Assembly: GCA_030737835.1 (NCBI GenBank)
Contig: JAUJYN010000027.1
Location: 2,354,400-2,418,399 of the forward strand
Source of the DNA: Acorus gramineus
Taxonomy: Eukaryota > Streptophyta > Magnoliopsida > Acorales > Acoraceae
DNA: 64,000 nucleotides
Direction of reading: 5' to 3'
The notes under the pieces are model-generated. The model worked only from the letters and a program-made list of their open reading frames with translations. It did not search any database and was not told the DNA's origin. Positions within the stretch are counted from its first letter, which is position 1. Each line of letters opens with the position of its first letter. Shown piece by piece: positions 11,510 to 20,400 of this stretch. A program made the translations under genes and the position numbers.

Positions 11510-11938
11510 GAGGAGTATGAGACACCGACGGCTGATATTCTCTTTCCACCTACACCGTCGCAGACTCCAATTCAGACTCCCCTGCCAGGAAATGTAGACC
11601 ATCCGATGTATAGCAGCAGCCTGATGGGGCCGAATGATTACCCAACCCCACTCAGGATTTCTTCTCTTCTGGCAAACGGAAGAGGGACGATTATGCTCCG
11701 AATTTTCAAGATGGATTTATACCGCAACAAGATGGAGCAGGAGATGTGACATTAGACTCCAGAATTCCTCAATTGGATGGAACCAATGATGCATTTGATG
11801 ATATGTTCCTGCAAGGAGGAAACACCCCGGCAGATCATCGTGTTGCCACTCCGTCTGTTGGTACGCCACAACCTTCTACAGATGCTGTTCTAGAAGACGA
11901 CGAGCCACCCTTGAATGATGACGACGAGGATGACATGA
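11510..11938 (+). pseudogene. captured fragment of TFIIA large subunit
   Basis: Two consecutive frames match the central and acidic parts of plant TFIIA large (alpha/beta) subunit, which with the small subunit stabilises TBP on the TATA box. The first frame (from 11510) reads EEYETPTADILFPPTP, then QTPIQTPLPGNVD and GPNDYPTP. The second (from about 11650) reads TQDFFSSGKRKRDDYAP, GFIPQQDGAGD, IPQLDGTND, then the acidic EDDEPPLNDDDEDD. The start, the N-terminal four-helix domain and the C-terminal barrel domain are missing, and a piece between the two frames is deleted. There are no introns, so it probably derives from an mRNA. It lies antisense to the host retroelement. Identity is by memory of the family. 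Confidence 0.75.
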
Positions 11939-12122
11939 CGGAGAAGACGAGAGCTAGAAAAGCCGACAGTGAAGCGTCGTCAGATCCACCTATGAAGGAG
12001 AGAATGGACGACGAGGAGGAGACGACGGTGAAGGCGAGGCGTCGTCGGATCAGACCGAAAGTGATGAAGAGATCAAGCGTCCGTTGTTTCCGAACCCTTC
12101 AGTCAGTGAGATCGAGCGGCAG

Positions 12123-12433
12123 ACGGCGGTGATAACGTTCCTTCAATCTTCCGATGAACAGTCATCGACGGAATCTCCTATGAAGAAGAAGAAGACGATG
12201 ATCTCGTCCAGTGACCAAACGAACAGATCCCTCTTGCAACTCCTACCAATGCCGAACAGGACGGACAACGAGGATCAGCGGAAGAAGGAGAAGAAGATAG
12301 AGCGACAGAGGATTCCACTGCTAGACATCACCGCATCCAATCGACCTCCTCCGTCGGCAATGATAACGTCCCTTCAATCTTCCGACGAACAGTTGTCGAC
12401 GGAATCTCCTGTGAAGAAGAAGAAGACGATGAT
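12123..12433 (+). repeat. 78-bp direct repeat pair
   Basis: Blocks of about 78 bp at 12123-12201 and 12355-12433 are near-identical, both running from GTGATAACGT/ATGATAACGT through CTTCAATCTTCCGA to GAAGAAGAAGACGATGAT. In one frame both encode FLQSSDEQ/SLQSSDEQ then TESP-KKKKTM. The surrounding sequence is a second acidic/basic, low-complexity stretch that I cannot assign. It may belong to another captured gene or be a local duplication. Confidence 0.7.
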
Positions 12434-12782
12434 GAGAAGGGCGACAGAGTGGTGCGGCAGCAGCGCGTCACAGGCACAAGTCTTGGGGCACGGGCTACGC
12501 GATAGTGGAGCGCAGCAGCGGCACAAAGCAGCGCAGGGGCAAAGTCAGCGGCAGCAAAGGCGTGCAGAAGACTCGCGTGGAGGGGGTGGTGGTATTACAC
12601 AGCGGAGAGCAAAGAACAACGACGGCACAAACAAATAGGGTTCGCGGGTTCGCGTGAGAAGCAAACAAAGCAATCGAAGAAAATATGGGTATCAAAAGTC
12701 CTCCCCCGCTCCAATTGAAAACATCTCAATTGGAGCGGGGAAGAGGGAATAAAAACTTTTATATATCTAGGGTTTCAAAGGT

Positions 12783-12795
12783 GGCTCTGATACCA
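12783..12795 (-). promoter_or_regulatory. primer-binding site of the short-LTR element
   Basis: The minus strand reads TGGTATCAGAGCC, complementary to the 3' end of plant initiator methionine tRNA. It should directly abut the LTR at 13644 but is separated from it by the hAT insertion at 12797-13636, whose target duplication includes part of this site. Confidence 0.85.
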
Positions 12796-12796
12796 T

Positions 12797-13636
12797 TAGG
12801 CCTGTCAACCCCGGGTCGGGTCGGGGTGGACCCGGACCCGACCCGTGACTGGACCCGACGGGTCCGGGTCCAACCTAGGACCCGGCGGGTCCGGAGAAAT
12901 GTGGACCCGGACCCGGACCCGTCGGACCCGGGTCGGGTCCGGGTCCGACCCGACCCGGATGATTGGGTAAAAAAAAAAAAAAAAAGAGCTCATGTATTTG
13001 TTTGTCTTATCATTCTATTTGAAATTTTTTGTAATAAAACATTATTGTTAATGAGACTATGTTTGAATATAATTTTATACAATTCAAAAGAAGTAAATGA
13101 ATTATTAAACAACATCCAAAATAATAATCACTAACATAAAAAATATATTAATCTAAATAATAAACATAACTAACCTAAACAACATTCAAAACAATATTAA
13201 CCTAAATAACATTCAAAACAATAAACACTAACATATTAACCTAAATAATAAACATAAATTATGCAACAAACTAATTAATCATACAAATTCAAATGCTAAT
13301 AAGTTAATTGTCCAAAACAAACCGATTTATAGGCTTGTTATGATTATAATTTATGAACTTGTAGATACAAAAATAAGTTAAGTAAGAAATAAAATTATAT
13401 ATCAACTAATACTAATGGTCTTATAATATATGAACATATATTAAAAAAAACAGTCGGGTCCAACGGGTCCAACGGGTCGGGGCGGGGTGGACCCGGACCC
13501 GACCCGTTTGTTTGTTCGGGTCCGCCGGGTCGGGTCCAACTCGGGTCGGGTCCAAATCGGGTCAGGTATATTACACGTGTAATCGGGTCCGGGTCGGGTC
13601 GGGTCCGGGTCTGGACCCGACCCGTTGACAGGCCTA
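12797..13636. mobile_element. non-autonomous hAT element in a PBS, 8-bp TSD
   Basis: An 840-bp insertion with inverted ends TAGGCCTGTCAAC and GTTGACAGGCCTA, flanked by the perfect 8-bp direct repeat GATACCAT (12789-12796 and 13637-13644). Eight-base target duplications and these ends are characteristic of hAT elements. Both subterminal zones (about 12811-12965 and 13453-13624) are filled with GGGTCGG/GGGTCC hexamer-like repeats in opposite orientation, while the centre is AT-rich. There is no transposase. Confidence 0.9.
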
Positions 13637-13643
13637 GATACCA

Positions 13644-13832
13644 TGTTAGAATAAAGAAAAGGAATTGTTGTTATTATATTAGAGGAGCTAAAGGGCTCTA
13701 TTTATAGATACATAGAGAAAACCCTAAAATACAGATAAGGAATCTAGAAAATCTAAGAAACTAATAATAACTAATAATATCACAATAATGATAATAAAGA
13801 TATAATATTATCCTAATAATGATTCTTTAACA
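13644..13832 (-). repeat. 5' LTR of the short-LTR element
   Basis: 189-bp LTR matching 10680-10869. Its first base is shared with the hAT target duplication. It ends 578 bp before the start codon of the trehalose-phosphate synthase gene. Confidence 0.85.
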
Positions 13833-14000
13833 GGGATATTATTGAGGATATGACCGTCACTTCATTGATTTTGTGACGGTGAACAAACCTCTTCCAATTC
13901 AGACACGGCATTTAATTCGCCAGGCAGAACGACACCCAAAACAAAAAAAAAAAACGTGGTGGCCTTAACGTGTCAGCCTAATCCCTAACCATGCGATCAG

Positions 14001-14095
14001 CCACGTCATCTTGTGTGGACTCGATCGGCGTAAATCCACGGAGGCTCGATTCGAAGCATACACGTGTCTTCATCACTGGTCTCCTTCGCACGTGC
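14001..14095 (+). promoter_or_regulatory. bZIP-type site cluster upstream of TPS7-like gene
   Basis: Within 95 bp lie CCACGTCA (14001-14008, C-box-like), a G-box CACGTG (14061-14066, in an ABRE-like context CACGTGTC) and a second palindromic G-box GCACGTGC (14088-14095). ACGT-core sites are bound by plant bZIP and bHLH factors, and class II trehalose-phosphate synthases are known to respond to sugar and ABA signals, so this is a plausible control region. A CT-rich stretch near 14175-14220 probably lies in or near the 5' leader. No clear TATA box was identified. Confidence 0.5.
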
Positions 14096-14410
14096 TGCGT
14101 GCCTTCTGACTCGTCTTGGGGTGAGCGCGTGACGCCAGCTGGCATTAGCGTGGAGTTGGCTGGCCGACCTTATCCTGTTGTTTCTCTCTCTCTTTTCTTC
14201 ATCCCGATTCTTTTTTTTAAATTAATAATTATCCGAAACGAATTCTTTGCATTTTTTTATCGATCAAACGAAGAAATAATAAGAAAATAATAAAAAAAAA
14301 GACCGAGAAATCATTTTCTTCCCTCGTCTATCATTCTTGCTTCTAATCGATAGACCCGGCATTCTTTCTATCTGAATTTCCGAACAAGGGTTGTTGTTCT
14401 TCGACTAAAG

Positions 14411-17400
14411 ATGCTGTCCAGATCGTACACAAACCTCCTGGATCTGGCGTCGGGGAACTTCCCGGCGATCGGCGGAAGAGGGGGGCGTAAGAGGCTACCA
14501 CGGGTGATGACGGTGCCGGGAATCGTGTCAGAGTTGGACGACGACCAGGCGAACAGCGTGTCCTCTGACGTGCAATCGTCGGTTTCCCAGGACCGGATCA
14601 TCATCGTCGGGAATCAACTCCCGCTGAAGGCCAGGCGGAGACCTGATGGGAAGGGGTGGAGCTTCTCCTGGGACGACGAATCCCTCCTCCTCCAGCTGAA
14701 GGACGGCTTCCCCGAAGACATGGAGGTGATCTATGTCGGTTCCCTCCGCGTAGACGTTGATCCAGCCGACCAAGATGACGTCTCCCAGACCCTCCTCGAG
14801 AGGTTCAAGTGCGTCCCGGCCTTCCTCCCGCTGGAGATCGCATCCAGGTATTACAACGGCTTCTGCAAGCAACAGTTGTGGCCTCTCTTCCACTACATGC
14901 TCCCCTACTCCGCCGAACACAGCGGTCGCTTCGACAGGTCCCTATGGGAGGCCTACGTGTCCGCCAACAATTACTTCTCCCAGAAGGTGATCGAGGTCAT
15001 CAACCCTGAGGATGACTATGTCTGGATTCATGATTACCATCTCATGGTCCTCCCTACCTTCCTCAGACGCCGATTTAACAGGCTCCGGATGGGATTCTTT
15101 CTCCACAGCCCCTTCCCTTCGTCCGAGATATACCGTACCCTCCCCGTCCGTGAAGAGATCTTGAAAGCCCTGCTCAATGCTGATCTCATCGGTTTCCACA
15201 CGTTTGATTATGCCCGCCACTTCCTTTCCTGCTGCAGCCGGATGTTGGGGCTTGAGTACCAGTCCAAGAGGGGGTACATCGGGTTGGAGTACTATGGGCG
15301 AACGGTCGGGATCAAGATCATGCCGGTCGGTGTTCACATGGGTCAGATTGAATCGGTGCTCAGCCTTGCCGACAATCAATGGCGGGTGGACGATCTCAAG
15401 AGGCAGTTTGAGGGGAAGACTGTTCTGCTAGGGGTTGATGACATGGATATCTTCAAGGGGATCAATCTGAAAATCCTCGCCATGGAACAGATGCTGAAGG
15501 TCCATTCGAGTTGGTGGGGGACGGCTGTCCTGGTGCAGATTGCCAATCCAGCCAGGGGTGGGGGCCGTGATCTCGAGGAAATCCAGCGCGAGATCCAGCA
15601 GAGCTGTAAGCGGATCAATGAAGCATTTGGGCAGCCGGGATATGAGCCTGTGGTGTATATCGATCATCCAGTGTCTATTGCGGAGCGGATCGCATTTTAT
15701 ATGATTGCTGAATGTGTAGTCGTGACTGCTGTGCGGGATGGAATGAATTTGACGCCATATGAGTACATTGTGTGCAGGCAGGGGAGGACCGATGCATCTT
15801 CTGAATCGGGCAGCAGTGTTGGACCTCGGAAGAGTATGCTAGTAGTCTCAGAGTTCATCGGGTGCTCGCCGTCTCTGAGTGGGGCAATACGGGTGAACCC
15901 ATGGAACATAGAGGCAACGGCAGAGGCCATGAATGAGGCAATCTCGATGTCTGAGACAGAGAAGCAACTGCGGCATGAGAAACACTACAAGTACGTGAGC
16001 ACCCACGATGTCTCCTACTGGTCCAGGAGCTTCATACTGGACATGGAGAGAACCTGCAAAGACCACTTCAGGAGGAGGTGCTGGGGGATTGGCCTAAGCT
16101 TTGGGTTCCGTGTTGTTGCACTTGACCCCAATTTCCGGAAGCTCTCCATTGATGCCATTGCATCTACATACAAGCGGACTAAAAGTCGCGTGATAATGTT
16201 GGATTATGATGGGACAGTAATGCCTCAATTTGCCATTAACAAAACCCCAAGTGCTGAAGTGATATCTATAATAAACACCATTTGTGACGACAAGAGAAAT
16301 ATCGTATTTCTTGTTAGTGGGAGGGGGAGGGACAGCTTGAGTAAGTGGTTCTCTCCTTGTGAAAAGCTTGGGATTGCCGCCGAACATGGATACTTCATTA
16401 GGTAATATTCAGCAATTTTTTTGTCATCATCAGCAATGGCAGTCTATGTTGCCAGATTATTGTCTTAATTGAATGAATGTGTTGGCTTGATTTTTGTCTT
16501 GGCAGGTGGGGTAGGGATCAGGATTGGGAATTGTGTGGGCAGAGCACAGATTTTGGGTGGACTCAGATTGCAGAGCCTGTGATGAAGCAATATACAGAAG
16601 CGACGGATGGGTCATCGATTGAGATGAAGGAGAGCGCACTGGTTTGGCATCACCAGGATGCAGATCCAGGATTTGGATCATGCCAGGCAAAGGAGATGCT
16701 GGACCACCTTGAGAGCGTTCTCACCAATGAGCCTGTCGCCGTGAAGAGTGGCCAGTTTATCGTGGAAGTGAAGCCCCAGGTATTTATGGAATTCATTGCT
16801 TTATTTGTTTTTTGTTAGTTTTGATCATCTTGTGCATTAGAGTATGTTAAGTATCTTCCATACTCCCCTAAATTGTTTTCCTAATTGCTGATGAATATCT
16901 GTTCAGATTATCATTGTTCTCGTTTTGATGATGTCATTACATGCTATTTTAGATTTGTTTCACAGTAAAATTTAGTTTATGAGTTTAGTCAACTACCATC
17001 ATTATAGTACTGGTACACTCAACTGTGGAGTACTACGATATACCAAGGATTTTTCACTTTTTTTTCTTCTTAAGAGTGGTAGGCATACTACCAAAATTCA
17101 TTATGAAATGGCAGATGCCCCAAAGCTTACAAACAAAGGAAAAACATTATACAAGCAAAACATGGGATTAATGCCCACTAGTAGAAGAGATATCTACTAG
17201 AGAGTGCTCCCTGTCCCAACCAAGAGGTTCAATCACAACTTTGCCCCTTACAAACACCATGTTCCTCGCTCCCACGCAGAAAGACCCCAAATCTTGTATT
17301 GGGATGCATGAAATCTAAGAAATATAAGATAGCAAAAATCTGGAACACAAATGACACTAGAAGCCATAAGTATGGTCATGCTTGGAAAATGCTTTATTTC

Positions 17401-20400
17401 AAATTGTGTTATGAAAAGGAAAAATAATTAATTTGTTTCCAAACACATTTCATCTTTGAGGTAGACTTACGTGTAAAAGGCTGAAAGTCATGTAAGGTTA
17501 ACATTTCTAAAGTGAGTTTACAAATATTTTTTTTTGTATTTTTTGTTTATAAAGTATACCTTTTCTAGAAAGTTGTTTATTTTACTTAGCTCTCGGCCTA
17601 AGCCTATGTACTTATATAGAAACAACTTGCAGCTTATATATGCACAAATGAGCCACTCAGTCATTAGTCATTACATGTAATAAGAACAACCCATCTGGAT
17701 CGAAGTTTGTTGAATCCTTCTTGCTTGTCTCAACTTTTCAAAGTATTTGATAAATAGACTTTCAAAGATACTAAATAGAAATGTAAAAATAAATTTAGTT
17801 GACCCCTCATCCTTATGGATAAGGATCATTAGGGAGAAGTACTAATCTGGAACTGGTTGATTATATGTAGTTCCAATCTTCACGGGTGGATTATTGTTGG
17901 TGTGGAAGGACATTAGTGGTATGGTGCATGAGGTAAAAAGGATTTTCTCGTCAAGCCTATAAATGGTGTGACAAATTATTTTGTTACAAGTCTAAAATAT
18001 TTTGTTAATATCCATAAAATCAAGGGATTACAAGTCTACAATTATAAATCCAAATATTTTGTTAGGATCCCAAATCAAGAGATGAAAATTCAATGCTAAA
18101 TAAATAAAAAAATGTTAATTGGATTAGAAGTGTAACTAAAGGATTAGGGTAAATCTGAAAAGTTGCTAAGATTTGAAAATATTGAATTACATGTGATAAA
18201 AATAAGTGATAAATAACAAATGAAATAAAACGATTAGATGATTAATTTGAAATGAAGGAATTCTGTTTTTTTAAATTAAAGTGTGGCTGCTGGCAACGTA
18301 TGAGCGGCCACTTGTATTTTTTGAAAATCAAGGGGCGGCTGCGTATACTTTTTAATATGGGCAGTAAAATGGGCGCTATGGATATCCTGAAATCATCTGT
18401 TGTTTCGGGGCACGCCAATAAATGTTGAAAACATTTGGGAGTCTGTTAGGATTGGGGTTGTCATTGTGTAGGGGCCAGTGAAGTTCTGTTTGTAAGGAAT
18501 AAATTACTCACTGAGTAGGATTTTTTGGTGGGCCGGGGATTATCGAAACCTCTTCTACTTTCTTCTCCAGCCTGCGGTTAATTTTTTATGCTTTGGGTGC
18601 ATGCCCCGTTTTTAATGAAATTGCGGTAGCGTGCCTACCTTTCCATAAAAAAATGTGGTCACATGTGTCTTTAATGGCGCACCGCATATGCGGTCCGCAC
18701 AACTCTTTAAAATACTGGATTTCATTGATTCAATGGAATTAAATGCATATGAATTACAGGTGGATCAAAACACAATATCATCGGTGTAAATTTTTGTCAA
18801 TACAAATTCACTTCTATGTTTCTTGATAAACGATTTTCTGTCACCTTTGGAGTTGGTCCACTTTTTACTTAGAAAAAGACATGTCCTCTTAAATGCGTAG
18901 TCTATTTCATACCAAGCTTGAGGAGTATGTCTTAGACCATATGAAGATTTCGATGATGTAGGTTCTCACAAACTTTGGGTTGCTTGACAATGATTTCTTC
19001 ATTTAAAACTTCATTTAAAAAGGCACTCTTTAAATCCATTTGATGGAGAAAGCAAGAAAAATTGAGAAAATTGGTACTCTAATTGAGTTAAGTCTAACAA
19101 AATTAACAAAAATTACATCAAAAATCAATTCCTTCAATTTGATTGTACCATCAGGCAATCTACCTAGCATTGTTCCTTATAATTTCCAACTTCATTTGCT
19201 CTATTTATTACCATCACATTTTTATCTTGGTCTGCTTACTAGAACCAAACATCAATTTAGTTTATCCAATTTTCATCCTTTAAAGCTACATCATTCACAT
19301 GCCTTTTATTGTCACGTCTTGATTTTAATAATCAATTATGTTCTCAGACGAGTGCGCCTTTTCAATCCATCTTGGTATTGTTATCTTTTTATTTTGATTA
19401 TTTTTCTTTTCTATTCACCTTTTCATCTATATCATTATCCTCAGGTAGATCAACAAAATCAATATTATCTTTAAGTTTGTCTTCTTTATCATCATTGAAA
19501 AAATTGAATGGTTATATATTTATCCTCAAATCACATAATACCCCCAACAAATTCATAACTCTTATTATCCATCTTGCTCTAGTTTTTTTTCCATAAGGAT
19601 GTACCACTACCAATTTTTTTAAAATCTATAAGTATTTTAAATTCAATTTCTCATAAGGGATGTTCAATATGTTAGGTCTTGAATAAACTCTGTTAAGTGT
19701 GTAACAAGTAGTACTCATAGCTTCAGCCCATTCATTCTTATTGTTAACTATTGTTCGTTTAATTTCTTGACAGAGTTTCATTTTTTCTTTGTGAATTTAA
19801 AAAATATCTCCTAAGTTCCATGTAAAATTTTACCTTGAAATCCAGGAAAAATTGAATGTTGCAAAATTATCCAACAATCCAACTTTGTCAGGATGGATTT
19901 CAAAACCAAAACCATCAAGATGGATTTTGGATAGTTTGAACTTTGAAAGATGTAGGAAATTGCAGAAAAAAAAGTTCCTCGTTTGTTTGGACAACGCCCC
20001 ATTTGTTCGAGTGCTTGGGTTTTTTAGTGGAAAAACTATTAAACTTTCAATATTTTTTCTAAAGTTAAATGCTTTTTAATCCGCATTTAGTTTCAACAAA
20101 ATTACTTATGGTGCATTTAGAAACACAATTTGAAAAACGAGTCTAGATTCAGTTAGTCTTGTCTGTATCGAACTGTACGGCCCATTAATTGAACTACACA
20201 GATTCGAACTGCACAACCAATTGTTGAGTACATGTTCACTCTCATATTGGATACTGATGATATTTAGAAATTCATGTTTTATCGAATAGCTAACTGGATA
20301 AAATAAGAGAGTGGAATATGTACTTAACAATTGGCTGTGCAGTTCGATTCATGGGTTGTGTACTTTAATTAATCAGCTGTACAGTTCCGTATTGACATGA

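Larger units (their letters stand above)
10680..13832 (-). mobile_element. short-LTR retroelement carrying a TFIIA-L fragment
   Basis: Two nearly identical direct repeats of about 190 bp (10680-10869 and 13644-13832), both TGTTAGAATAAAG...TTTAACA on the plus strand, bound a 2.8-kb interior. On the minus strand the right copy is followed by a primer-binding site matching the 3' end of initiator methionine tRNA (TGGTATCAGAGCC, 12783-12795), and the left copy is preceded by the purine tract TTTGGGAGGGGG. The element therefore runs on the minus strand. The flanks GGGAG and GGGAT look like a slightly decayed 5-bp target duplication. There are no gag or pol genes, so it is non-autonomous (TRIM/LARD-like). 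The interior holds a minisatellite, a gene fragment, direct repeats and an hAT insertion. Confidence 0.85.

Noticed and set aside
10845-11602. Long minus-strand frames rich in Pro/Ser/Arg over 10.85-11.6 kb
   Set aside because: They follow the minisatellite unit, are open in several overlapping frames at once and run into the LTR. They are composition artefacts.
13991-14290. 100-codon frame just upstream of the TPS7-like gene, considered as an upstream ORF
   Set aside because: It begins before the G-boxes, so probably before the transcription start, and shows no protein-like motif.
14528-15667. Minus-strand and shifted frames within TPS exon 1
   Set aside because: Shadows of the GC-rich exon; the main frame is complete and family-like.
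19040-19596. 145- and 95-codon plus-strand frames in TPS intron 2
   Set aside because: They are antisense to a recognisable degraded copia pol and have low-complexity AT-driven composition.
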